Source of the DNA: Mesostigma viride
Lineage: Eukaryota; Streptophyta; Mesostigmatophyceae; Mesostigmatales; Mesostigmataceae
Assembly (NCBI GenBank): GCA_009746045.1
Contig: RPFO01000104.1
Span: 5,462,895-5,526,894, forward strand
DNA length: 64,000 nt
Reading direction: 5' to 3'
Positions 54,401 to 64,000 of this stretch are shown here, piece after piece. Positions within the stretch are counted from its first letter, which is position 1. Each line of letters starts with the position of its first letter. The position numbers were made by a program, and so were the translations under genes. The notes beneath the pieces are model-generated. The model had not been told where the DNA came from. It worked only from the letters and a program-made list of their open reading frames with translations, and searched no databases.

Positions 54401-57400
54401 ACGGCGGAAGCCGTGCAAAGTTGACTCCTGGTTGACCACGGCTGCACTCTGGACCTCCGCAGTACACCAGCACCTCGTAGCCGGAATATCAACCAAAATA
54501 CAGTGAAAGATTTGGTACGACACTGGATTCGATCACAGGACCTCGTGGGCATGATTTTGCTGTGGGCATCCTAGTATGTACAGTATACAGTATGGGCATG
54601 GATGTTACAGGCATAAATACTATGGGCATATGTGTGCCATGGCTATGGGCCTTTTCGGATGCTATGGATGTAGGTTTGCTATTGGCATTTGTTTATTTTG
54701 GGCCTAGTGGTTATTTTTTTCTGTGTGGGGTAATTTTCCTGGTGAACGCATGTCCATCTGTCTATTGACCTCCCCACTTTGGTGCCTTCTGTCGCTCGTA
54801 TTGACGATTTGCCGCCTGGTTGCTAGGGTGCAGCTCTGCTGGAAAAGATGGCCCAGTGTCATCTGGCCTGAATGATAGGTGCAGGTGGTGGGCGTGAGTG
54901 AATGGGATTCTGAAATCTGATCAGGAGCAGTCTGCGGTCAGTGGCAATTTCATTTGTTTTTCTTCCCTTGGTTTGCCGAGCTTATGTTTGTTTATTTTTC
55001 TCTTGCTTCCCCTGGCCTCTTGATGCCCTGTTCCGTTTATCCCCTCCTCCCCTCCTCCCCTCCTCCCCTCCTCCCCTCCTCCCCTCCTCCCTCCTCCCCT
55101 CCTCCCCTCCTCCCCTCCTCCCCTCCTCCCCTCCTCCCTCCTCCCCTCCTCCCCTCCTCCCCTCCTCCCCTCCTCCCCTCCTCCCCTCCTCCCCTCCTCC
55201 CTCCTCCCTCCTCCCCTCCTCCCCTCCTCCCTCCTCCCTCCTCCCCTCCTCCCCTCCTCCCTCCTCCTCCCCTCCTCCCCTCCTCCCTCCCCTCCTCCCC
55301 TCCTCCCCTCCTCCCCTCCTCCCCCTCCTCCCCCTCCTCCTCCTCCTCCCCTCCTCCCCTCCTCCCTCCTCCTCCCCTCCTCCCTCCTCCCCTCCTCCCC
55401 TCCTCCCCTCCTCCCCTCCTCCCCTCCTCCTCCTCCCCTCCCTCCTCCTCCTCCCCTCCTCCCCTCCTCCCTCCTCCCCTCCTCCCTCCTCCCCTCCTCC
55501 CCTCCCCTCCTCCCTCCTCCCCTCCTCCCCTCCTCCCTCCTCCTCCCTCCTCCCCTCCTCCCTCCTCCTCCTCCTCCTCTCCTCCCCTCCTCCCCTCTCC
55601 CCTCCTCCCCTCCTCCCCTCCTCCCTCCTCCCCTCCTCCTCCTCCTCCTCCCCTCCTCCCTCCTCCCCTCCTCCCCTCCTCCCTCCTCCCCTCCTCCCCT
55701 CCTCCCCTCCTCCCCTCCTCCCTCCTCCCCTCCTCCCTCCTCCCCTCCTCCTCCCCTCCTCCCTCCTCCCCTCCTCCCCTCCTCCCCTCCTCCCTCCTCC
55801 CCTCCTCCCCTCCTCCCTCCTCCCTCCTCCCCTCCTCCCTCCTCCCCTCCTCCCTCCCCTCCTCCTCCTCCCCTCCTCCCCTCCTCCCCTCCTCCCCTCC
55901 TCCCCTCCTCCCCTCCTCCCCTCCTCCCCTCCTCCCCTCCTCCCTCCTCCCCTCCTCCCCTCCTCCCCTCCTCCCCTCCTCCCCTCCCTCCCCTCCTCCC
56001 CTCCTCCCCCTCTCCTCCCTCCTCCCTCCTCCTCCTCCTCCTCCCTCCTCCCTCTCCCCCTCCTCCCCCCTCCTCCCTCCTCCCCTCCTCCCCTCCTCCC
56101 TCCTCCTCCCCCTCCTCCCCTCCTCCCCTCCTCCCCTCCTCCCCTCCTCCCCTCCTCCCCTCCTCCCCTCCTCCCCTCCTCCCCTCCTCCCCTCACTGCA
56201 TCCCCTGGGTTCAGAGAGCACGCTGGACCAAGAGGCCGTGGTGAAGGAGCTGCTCAACCAGGTACGTATACATGTTTGACAACACCACTTGACAGTGCTG
56301 GTTATGACAGGGTTAAGCTGTATACTCGGTGCTCAACAGTGCAGGGGCGCTGCTGAACCAGTCATTGTAACGCATCAGGCAGCTCTACAGTGCAATCGTT
56401 ATGGTGAGGCTTCGACATTGTTACTCGACCAGGTAAGCGATCCTGCCCGACTGTACCATGGTCTCAGTGCCGTGTTGAAGCAGTAGTTGCAGATAGAACC
56501 AGTTCTTGTCATGCTGAGGGTTTCCTCGCTTTCATTTGGTTATTGTGTTATGCTGGATGGTGGGCTGGGATTATTTGTTGCTTCCCTGTCATGAAGACCC
56601 AACACTCAAGCAAATCTAGTTACTGGTAGATGCAACATCGCGTATAACCGTCAAATACCAGCTTCGCCCTGGCAAGACCAAGGGCGTGCAGTATCGGCAG
56701 CTCGGTGTCGATGTCTCATTAGCAAAGAACAGGTTTGGTACGTTTTTTTTCACATTCTTATTGTCAGGCCAACCTGCCTGCCCTTGCCTGCTTCTGCCGT
56801 GCTCTGAGCCTCTGCTTGCTGCATCTTTCCTTGCTTGTCTGTTCCTGCTGACATTGTGCACCTCTCCCTTGCTTGCCTGCTCCTGCTGACAATGTGCACC
56901 TTTCCCTTGCTTGCCTGCTCCTGCTGTGTGCATCTCTTCCTTGCCTGCCTGCTTGTGCTGTATGTGAACCTGTTACTGCCTGCCGGCTTTTGTCATCCGC
57001 GAGCAGATGCAGATTATCTACACGTCGGACCTGGCGGAGCCACGCGCCGAGCTGGAGGCGCTGCTGCGACGACAGGAGGCGTTGTTGGACCGGCTGGACC
57101 CGTCATGCCTTCGCGACATCGCGGCATGTGAGTACCTTGCATATGGTACCCTGTGTGAGTAGCTCGCGTACCGTGCCGCATGGGAGTGATCGGTTGCATG
57201 CTCTTACTGCTTGCATCCTGCCGCTTGCGAGGACCCCACGCTCTGCTGCAATTTAGTGCTTGCATCCCTGTGCTAGTGTGGAGGGAAAAAGCTAATTGGG
57301 AAATACTTGACCGTTGTATTATATTCTGCGATAGGTATTACTTGTATTATGATATGTGCCTACTTAGAATCTATAGCAAATGTTTCAAATGTTGGAAATG

Positions 57401-57943
57401 TTGCAAATGCTCAAGCGCCACTGCTACCGTGGCTGATCCGTATGGCGGGTATGTCTTAAGGGCGGTCATGATCAAGTCTTTTGTGGTCTGGAATATGGTA
57501 GATGTGGGCTTGGTAGTTGTGTTCAAACTTTGCTTGGGTGCGCATGTAACAATTATTGCATTCTGGTATTGACACCCACATCTGTAGCCCCACCTTCTCA
57601 CCCACCCACCCATTTATTACAAACGCCTTGGAACAACCCCAGCAACGAGGCCTGCCAGATTCCGTATCTGTCGACGCGTACTAAAGATGAATCCTGCAGG
57701 CATTGCCTGGTGATCGCCCCCCATGCTTGGTGATTGTCCTAACTTGCAGGCTCTGCCGCCGCAGCCGATGAAGATTCCGAGAAGCTTCTCTCCCAGTTCA
57801 TGGCCAGCAGGAGAGATGGGGGAGGGGCGGAAGGTGGCAGGTGGGGGACGGGCGAGTTTCTCGAGGCATACAAAGCGAGCCGGAAGAGGTTCCACCTGCT
57901 CAATCTGAAGCGGCGATTTGCAAGGCATCACAGCGGACTGTGA
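48465..57943 (+). CDS. VPS37-like ESCRT-I subunit with a very long disordered N-terminus
   Basis: ESCRT-I sorts ubiquitinated cargo into multivesicular bodies; VPS37 uses its Mod(r) domain for assembly. Exons (plus): 48465-52261, 52783-52870, about 56217-56261, 57007-57127, 57750-57943. The C-terminus matches the family: [76 protein letters not shown], then [40 protein letters not shown] and stop. Comparison with plant VPS37 suggests a small exon of about 16 codons is missing between exons 2 and 3; I could not locate it. Exon 1 adds about 1265 residues of Pro/Ser/Ala/Gly-rich sequence with a His-rich stretch (about 51390-51500) and a three-fold AESGTLG repeat (about 50690-50740). The frame is open from 48393 (GTG) and the first ATG is 48465, but 48465-48640 is low complexity and the true start may be later or in an upstream exon. 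Confidence 0.75.
52871..52954 (+). repeat. Duplicated donor-side sequence after VPS37 exon 2
   Basis: TAGGGCGTGCTTGCGACCG, which begins at the donor GT of exon 2 (52871), recurs at about 52935-52953 inside the intron. Confidence 0.6.
53480..54570. mobile_element. Three degenerate copies of a tRNA-like SINE in VPS37 intron 2
   Basis: Copies at about 53490-53620 (+), 54290-54170 (-) and 54570-54500 (-, partial). The first two align over ~130 bp: GTAAAGAG-TTTTTCGCAGTTGGGCT, then GATGCCTT-GGATCAGGAGAC, ACAGCCGCGA-ATCA, and a B-box-like end (GATCGATTC or GTTCAAATC). The third keeps GATCGAATCCAGTGTCGTACC. The layout of A-box-like and B-box-like elements suggests origin from a tRNA. Confidence 0.5.
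53862..53931. repeat. 13-bp tandem repeat ACTAGGTTCTTAA, about 5-6 copies
   Basis: Near-perfect head-to-tail units in VPS37 intron 2. Confidence 0.85.
55041..56194 (+). repeat. 1.15-kb (CCCCTCCT)n homopyrimidine tract upstream of VPS37 exon 3
   Basis: A continuous C/T tract of 8-bp CCCCTCCT units with CCTCCT variants ends about 20 bp before the exon 3 acceptor. In the sense RNA it is an extreme polypyrimidine tract. The 400+ residue Pro/Leu/Ser and Glu/Gly/Arg frames are artefacts. Confidence 0.9.
56343..56485 (+). repeat. Degenerate copies of the VPS37 exon 3 end in intron 3
   Basis: The exon ends GAGCTGCTCAACCAG|GTACGT (56261). Related text follows at about 56347-56361 (GCGCTGCTGAACCAG), 56418-56432 (TTGTTACTCGACCAG|GTAAGC) and 56471-56483 (GTGTTGAAGCAG). 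One copy has a good donor. Confidence 0.5.
57128..57188 (+). repeat. Tandem copy of the VPS37 exon 4 donor region
   Basis: The donor GTGAGTACC (57128) and following ~27 bp recur as GTGAGTAGCTCGCGTACC from about 57155, with a third partial unit (GCATGGGAGT) near 57180. Confidence 0.55.
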
Positions 57944-58212
57944 TTCAAGGACTATGCGCACACTGCCACAGGGGAGGGAATGTTGAGTGCATTCCTGCTT
58001 CTGTTGATTACGAATATTTTGCCTGCAGAAGTCTATTGCCCTGTATATGTTGTACATATGCGTCTCTCATAGATGGCGCCATAATAGCGGGATGATAGAA
58101 TGGTAGGGCTAGCACTTTCTACTGTGATAGTTTCACTGGTCAAAGCATCCGCTAAAAAACCTGAAGTACTGCTTTGTACAGATATTTGTGACATCCTGGT
58201 TATACAATAAAA
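57944..58212. other. 3' flank of the VPS37 gene; nothing else seen
   Basis: Presumed 3' UTR and terminator of the plus-strand gene. No distinct polyadenylation signal is singled out. Confidence 0.4.
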
Positions 58213-58330
58213 TAAAATAATTAATTAATTAATAGACATGTGACTGCGTCACGTGAGCATAAGTCCTCAGTGGGAGGGGAACATGGGATGGAATGGATGG
58301 CATAAGCTATCTAGGTCCTAGTTACAGGGG
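58213..58330 (-). repeat. Solo LINE 3' UTR and tail, family C
   Basis: On the minus strand ATGGAATGGATGGCATAAGC-type UTR sequence (matching 4420-4490) leads to hairpin ACATGTGAC-GCA-GTCACGTG-like at about 58237-58255 and (TTAA)n at 58217-58232. Confidence 0.65.
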
Positions 58331-58836
58331 TGTGGGCACCGCGGCCCGAATCGTTTTAGGAGGTGTTGATCAAGCGGAACGCATCTTCTTAGAAGGATGA
58401 AGCAGGTCACCCTGGCAGCCTGCAATTACGTGGGAAAACAACGTGGCAAAGTAATGTAGCTGATTAATAAATGTTGCAAGTGGCATTACTCACCAACAGC
58501 CATGGGACACAAAACCTAACATTTTTTAGCATGACCGCAAAACATTGAGGAAAACCAGTTTACTTTACCGTAATTGCACTTCCTCGATCCCAGCCCTCCG
58601 ATCCTTTCCTTACTCACCCCCCTAGTGTGGCCCTTCTAATTCACCCATCCCTGAATCCCACTCCGCAACCCTGCCTTTACAAGTATACCACCCTAGCTAG
58701 GTTGCCGTGCTGGCCGCTCTCAGCTGGTTATAACATCGGCCGATTGCCTATAAACACAAAGTGTACACATTAGACACTTATTGGAAGATAGCGTGGCCCC
58801 TGCCACCCCAGCGAATATTGGGTATACTTAGGACAC

Positions 58837-58864
58837 GCTATATCAAGGAGACAACCAGCTATAT
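58837..58864. mobile_element. 14-bp micro-insertion with 7-bp target duplication
   Basis: GCTATAT (58837-58843), then CAAGGAGACAACCA (58844-58857), then GCTATAT (58858-58864). The insert equals the constant end of larger insertions at 62392 and 34567. Confidence 0.5.
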
Positions 58865-59121
58865 GCACGTAATGCTGCACTGCAGGCCTCCATGGCGATC
58901 ATGTTTCCACCGACCATCGCTTGCATCCCAGGAATCATCCCTGCCAATGGCTGGACGGCCCGGCGCACACACCCATGACAGCAAAGAGGTCCTCCTTTAC
59001 CGTATGAAGCGAGATCGCCTGGTTCATCCCCATCACGGGGCGACAGCAGGTCTGACAGTATGAGCGACCTGCCTGCCCACGCAATGCATGCGCGTGGCAC
59101 TTATGATGTGGCTACAACGGG

Positions 59122-59443
<322 letters not shown>

Positions 59444-59615
59444 GGGGTGACTGCATCCGGAATGCCAGGCTTTACATACCAGACTATACGAGGTGCGCTC
59501 GTACTTCCCACAGCACAACTGGCTAAAAGCGACAACCGATGGTTATGTAGCTCCGACATGAAGGGGGCATTCCAGAGAGAACAACGTCAAGTCGCCAAGC
59601 ACTAGCACACCTCAC

Positions 59616-62600
59616 CTGTCGCACCGCTGTAACTGGCAGCATAGGCCCCCGTAGCGGACACGAAAGGGCCCCCTTGTTCCACGCGGCTGTTGGCCAGATG
59701 AGAAGGGGCGACGGGACCAATGGGTAGAGGCCCATCGGGCAAGGGCAGGGACGCCAGGTCACCGTTGGGCGGATGAATCATTCCCTGCCGCAGGCTTACG
59801 TCGGCACCCAGCAGCAGACTCTGTGTGTCGCCATCCTGCCTGGACGCGGGTTGAGTCGGCTCCTGCGTCGCGGCATACGCGCCATCCATCAAATCCGCTA
59901 TTGCCTGAACCAGGATTTGACCGCGGGGCGGAAACAAGATTATGATCCGATCATCCAGTCGAGGAGACACTGAAAAAAAGCAATTAGTCACGTCCACCAG
60001 TACACATGCATCAAGAAGCATCAGGAATTGAAAAGATGGCGCTATTTCCCCCCGCAGAACACTGAAGTGCTCTGTTGTTGAACTCGTCGTCTGTCCCTTG
60101 TCCTCTACGGAGGACTGAGTTGAACTCAGTCCTCTCTAGAGGACCGAGTTTTTGGGTTTCGTAGAAAATTCGCCCCGGTCAGAATGTTTGACGAAAAATT
60201 CTCTCAAAATTTATTCAAACACTGCGTGAAAAGATTTTTCGTGGACATATTTTTGCGATTTTTTTGGTTTTGGTATGAGCGGCTAAAAGTTCGGTCAAAG
60301 TACAGGTGGTAAGAGTACTTTTTCACGTGAAACGCGAGTTCCGGAAATGCACGACCTAGCCATGGTGGCTCGCGCCCATGCATGCAGTTTACGTTTGCGG
60401 ACGAGTTAGCTGTCAAAACTCAGGAAATAGATTTGACATGCCCTAAAGATGATAAAAATCAATTTTTAGCTCGCGGGGATGCGATTCACCCGGTGTGGGC
60501 ACTGTTCTTGCTGGAAAAAACTGCGATAAGGCAGGTCGACGGAATTGATGACTGCGCTTGCTTTCTGGCGCAATTTCAATGGCTGATAGGTTTCTTTCTA
60601 CATTTTAACATGCATTGTATTAGAATAAATTGAGTGACAGTATAGATTTGATTATTTCGACCATTTTGTCACGTCATGGTCTATGTGCCGCAAAGTGCCA
60701 CTTTTGCGGGCACCGCATGGGCCAAGGTAACGCCAGCCGTGCCAGGAAAAGCCGGATAATCGTTGCCTCTTTGTTTCTTGATGTTCGTACATGAGTTTAA
60801 GGTTGCGAGGCGTTGTCAGGTTCAAGTCTTGATGCTCTTTCTTGACCGCTGCCTGCCCCTCTCTAAAACCCCCTTTTCAGATGATGTTAGCAGGCATTTG
60901 CCTTAACCCAGTGTAGTTGTGCAGGGTTTTAGGAGCTGTGCAGGTTTAAACACCTTCATAGATGTTAGTTATTCTTTTGCTACATTCATACTGCATGATT
61001 GTGTGGCCACGGGCTGCCTCAAGGGTGCATTCAAGCTTTTACGGGTGAGTGAAAAGTCTTGGTGACAAACCACTGCCATCATGTGCCAGCAACTATGTTG
61101 GCCACATCATGGCAAGGCGTAACACTTACAACCATATCTCTTGTTGTTAGAAACAATGGAAATATGCTTAACCTACCCAGTACATTGGTGGTTGACACTT
61201 ATAACATAACCCTTTGTTCGAAGGTATCCAAGCCCATTCCCTACGTGCATGCATAGGCTCTCACTACATGATAAGGTATGATATACCTGAAGTATGATGA
61301 TGCAAGTGTGTTGTCCTGTAATGCTTGAAGGGAAATGAGTTGATTGGGATGGTTGGTGGCCACGGTGGTGTGTAATATGACCGCACTTACATGTTAGCAA
61401 AGTTTGCAAAAGCCCCATTCCTCTCCTGAGGACTGAGAGTTTTTACATTGTTTCAGGCAATTGCAGTGGCCAAATCGAGCCCAGTTTTTTGCCACGTTTC
61501 AAGAACTACATTGTTTACATGCCTATTTTTTCTTCATGCAGCAGGCATGAAGAATTGAATTTTTCCCACTCGTTCTTATCCCGAAAAATGCAAATTTGCG
61601 AAGGGTGCCCAACGTCCGTGTAATTTTCAGGTGTTCGGGTCAAGTTTTCACATATGCAGTATTTTTGCCAACAAAATGACATCTAGTATACCCCCGATCC
61701 ACATAAAAACATTTGGGATGGACCCCCCACCTAGTCGCTACACGCGGTTGAAAATTCTCAACTCAGTCCTCCTGTGAGGACTGAGTTGGGACAGACGACG
61801 GGTTAAGAAAATTGGGCGTTGGCAGCTGCAGGCAAACCGGCGACAGTAGGTAAAAAAAAAGTATTTTAGAGCATGCACGGGCGAAATCCCACACAGTAAG
61901 TAGAAATACTTTGGCCATACCTCGCAAATGGGGTCCTGTCGCACCGATGCGCCGGTGGCGTGTCATTCCCACGGCCAGAGAGCCCCGCCCAAGAAAGAAA
62001 TGCAACACGTGCGAAGAATCGAAAGATGAACATACAACATGAATAACATAATAGTTAGTACAACATGAAAATTTGCAGCGTCCAGATAAGCTGCACAGCA
62101 TGGTCTAGGCCCCACGGGTCGACCTTCCAGCTTCAAGCATGGCGGTGATCGAGAAACGAAAAATGTCATTGACAGGACGCGCCCTCAACACGCGGATTAT
62201 AAAAGAAAGACCAAGGAAAGGTTAAGATAATATTTTAACATCGCCAACCACAGCAGCGGTCCCCAGGCACAAGCTCACCCTAGCCATTACTGAGCAAAAG
62301 AATCTATCCAAGCCTTTGACAAGCAATAAATGTTCCCATGAGCATCAGCGGCCGTGATGTGCCGTGCCTTTTGTATGCGTCCCACTCATATCAAGGAGAC
62401 AACCAGCGCAGATGTGCGGAGATACTACGCGATCCAGCCGGTCCACGACTTGTCCCACTCATATTGTTAATAGAAAGTCTAGTTACCCTAGAGTTCCAAG
62501 GTTAATAAAACTGATATAATTTGTGAACCCAAACTTAGCTAGGCAACGCGTGACCACGTTCCTGCTACTGTTGGTTCCCTTGCGGCCACCCACAAGCCAC

Positions 62601-64000
62601 ACCTGCTATGACAATGTTTTTTAAAAAAGAAAAGTGATATTATTCTCAACAGGCACAGCACGCCATTTTCTTGACAGAACATGACGGCGACAGTAACAAT
62701 CCCATACACCAGTAACAACAAACCAATAAAAACAACAAAATCAACAGTACCAATGTCAAGTCAAAGTGATGCATAAATTTGATAACATGGATCATAAACC
62801 TGACAAAAGCTAGGCATGAACTAGGCACGGAAATGTATGAGCTTAACAACTTGACACAGTGACACACCACGTCGAGCTTGGCCAGGGCCTCCCAGTCCAT
62901 GTTGCTGACGTCGGCCAGCGCAAGTGCTGAGGACGTGGACGCGCGCGCCTGGTGCTTGCACGCCAGCTGGCGGTGGAGCGCCGACAGCACCTTGCGCAGG
63001 TTGCTGCGGGGGTTCCCAGCACACGAGTTCCACAGAAAATAAGGCGCCATGAGAACAACAACATTTATGATATAAAGACACTACAAACACACACTCTAAA
63101 TGATTACTAGTACAACGATATTATTACTTCAGACGCGATAGGGACCATCGCTGTCAGCGCCCAGTTGCACGAGCAAAGGAAAGCGGGGAACAGCACGGCG
63201 CCGCGCGTGAGCCGCACACCCACAACAAGCATGCGTGAACACCACACAGCGCCTACCATCAACCTTTCTCACAATGGTGTTTTAGCAAACATGAACGACG
63301 GCACCACCAACAAGAGGGCTGCCTACCATCACCCAATGCTCACACGACCTATTGAAGACTCTATTCTCGCGATCTAGCAAATATATATACTACATATATG
63401 CTGTACTAGCAAACATGAGCAACAGCACCGCCAGCGAAAAAGTTTCAGACACCCACAACTGGATCGACACACCCAGTAACACCAACCCCAAAACCTATCC
63501 ACCCAACCATTCCAGAGCTCATTCTCCCCGTTCACTCACCAGGCAATCGCCTCCAGGATTGCCGGCTGGACCACCCTCCCCTCCATGCCGTCCGCCATCA
63601 CCTCCCCGCCCGTGTCCGGCTTGGACATGACCATCGCAAGCGTTTTGTAGTCGGGAAACTCCCCAGGCACGTCCCCATTACCACCCCCGTCGCTGTCGGC
63701 ATCTCCACCACCCTGCGCTGGTGAACCCCCCGAGGGGCCCGGGACCCCCTCAGTGGCAGCGCACGTGCCAACGTCACTGGGACCGGCACAACCGACCGAC
63801 TCTGCAACGTCTGCGAGCGTGCTCAAGTTGGCAGCACTGGTGCTACCCAGACCAGCTGGCACGCCCTGCTGGTCCTCTGCTGCCATCCGCTCTGCTTCCC
63901 CTGGCGAGTGTCTACTAGCATCTTCCCCCTGGTGGGGTGGTGACGCCCGCCCCTGTGTGGTTGCTGCTGCCACCCCTGCGTCTGCATGCCCTACCATGCC
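59616..64000 (-). CDS. Unrecognised multi-exon gene, 5' end beyond right edge
   Basis: Three exons with convincing splice sites: 64000-63540 (open at the edge, donor GTGAGTG), 63003 to about 62869 (acceptor CCCCCGCAG, donor GTGTGTC) and 59969-59616 (acceptor TTTTTTTCAG, donor GTGAGGT). The first two join in phase, giving ..GEFPDYKTLAMVMSKPD..., ..PAILEAIACNLRKVLSALHRQLACKHQARA, then NMDWEALAKLDV. The third encodes SPRLDDRIIILFPPRGQILVQAIADLMDGAYAA followed by a Gly/Pro/Ser-rich stretch. A further exon may be at about 59055-58999 (acceptor CTGTCAG, donor GTAAAGG). The edge exon is Ala/Gly/Ser-rich and looks disordered. I do not recognise the family. The phase between exons two and three does not fit directly, so at least one exon between them is missing; a TIR element sits in that gap. 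Confidence 0.55.
60079..61806. mobile_element. ~1.7-kb TIR element with palindromic subterminal hairpins
   Basis: CGTCGTCTGTCCC at about 60086-60098 is found inverted at about 61788-61800. Just inside each end lies a palindrome: AGGACTGAGTT-G-AACTCAGTCCT (about 60112-60134) on the left and AACTCAGTCCTC-CTGT-GAGGACTGAGTT (about 61759-61786) on the right. A related fragment is at about 61425-61440. The interior has only one small frame (60382-60633) with no transposase features, so it looks non-autonomous. It lies in an intron of the unrecognised gene. Confidence 0.55.
62379..62464. mobile_element. 60-bp insertion with 13-bp target-site duplication
   Basis: GTCCCACTCATAT occurs at 62379-62391 and again at 62452-62464. 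Between them is a 60-bp insert that begins CAAGGAGACAACCAGCGCAG and then diverges from the other copies. The long perfect duplication points to retroposition-like insertion. Confidence 0.65.

Noticed and set aside
54941-56356. 471-aa and 441-aa Pro/Leu/Ser frames and 404-406-aa Gly/Glu/Arg frames
   Set aside because: They are translations of the homopyrimidine tract in all frames and lie inside a VPS37 intron.
56640-56735. An extra VPS37 exon ending at AGCAAAGAACAG|GTTTGG
   Set aside because: Donor-like end is present, but no frame resembles the Mod(r) domain, whereas exon 3 (KELLNQ) joins exon 4 (MQIIYTSDL) directly and matches the family.
58843-59100. 85-aa minus-strand frame with GMIPGMQAMVGGNMIAMEACSAALRAY as a gene
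   Set aside because: No family recognised and splice support covers only a short part; kept as a possible extra exon of the right-edge gene.
60382-60633. 83-aa frame inside the TIR element as a transposase
   Set aside because: Too short and without a recognisable catalytic or DNA-binding motif.

Overview
The window is nuclear DNA of a eukaryote with many introns and high GC, most likely a green alga (Viridiplantae). The evidence is long genes with GT-AG introns, a plant-type telomere repeat (TTTAGGG, read as CCCTAAA) stranded inside an intron, eukaryote-only genes (ER membrane complex subunit 1, a DDX3/Vasa-type helicase, an ESCRT-I subunit), dense microsatellites, and many degenerate L1-type non-LTR retrotransposons. 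I cannot name the species.

Layout. 1-5.6 kb: a graveyard of 5'-truncated LINE reverse transcriptase (RT) copies. 6.1-11.7 kb (minus): a four-exon L-lactate dehydrogenase gene with an organelle-type presequence; its introns hold minisatellites. 11.7-19.4 kb: LINE tails, a MITE-like element and an ORF1-only ('half-LINE') element with its own 3' tail. 19.4-32.2 kb (minus): EMC1, rebuilt as 14 phase-consistent exons (1231 aa). 33-36 kb: a second ORF1 relic with a nested insertion, RT relics and a (CAG)82 array. 36.3-46.4 kb (minus): a seven-exon gene (1303 aa) joining a GW/WG-repeat region, three CCHC zinc knuckles and a complete DEAD-box core. 48.4-57.9 kb (plus, divergent from the helicase): a VPS37-like ESCRT-I gene with a giant disordered first exon. 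58-64 kb: LINE tail, (ACGC)n array, a TIR element and exons of an unrecognised minus-strand gene running off the right edge.

The genes are single-copy housekeeping genes with no shared pathway. What unites the window is its repeat biology. First, LINE and half-LINE copies share short 3' hairpins with base-pair covariation, followed by (TTAA)n or (AATTT)n tails, which suggests an RT-recognised 3' stem-loop. Second, degenerate copies of exon-intron junctions, including the splice site, lie beside the real junctions in all four recognised genes. Third, several very short insertions share one constant end and are flanked by target-site duplications. All coordinates and splices were read by eye; no alignment or database search was run.
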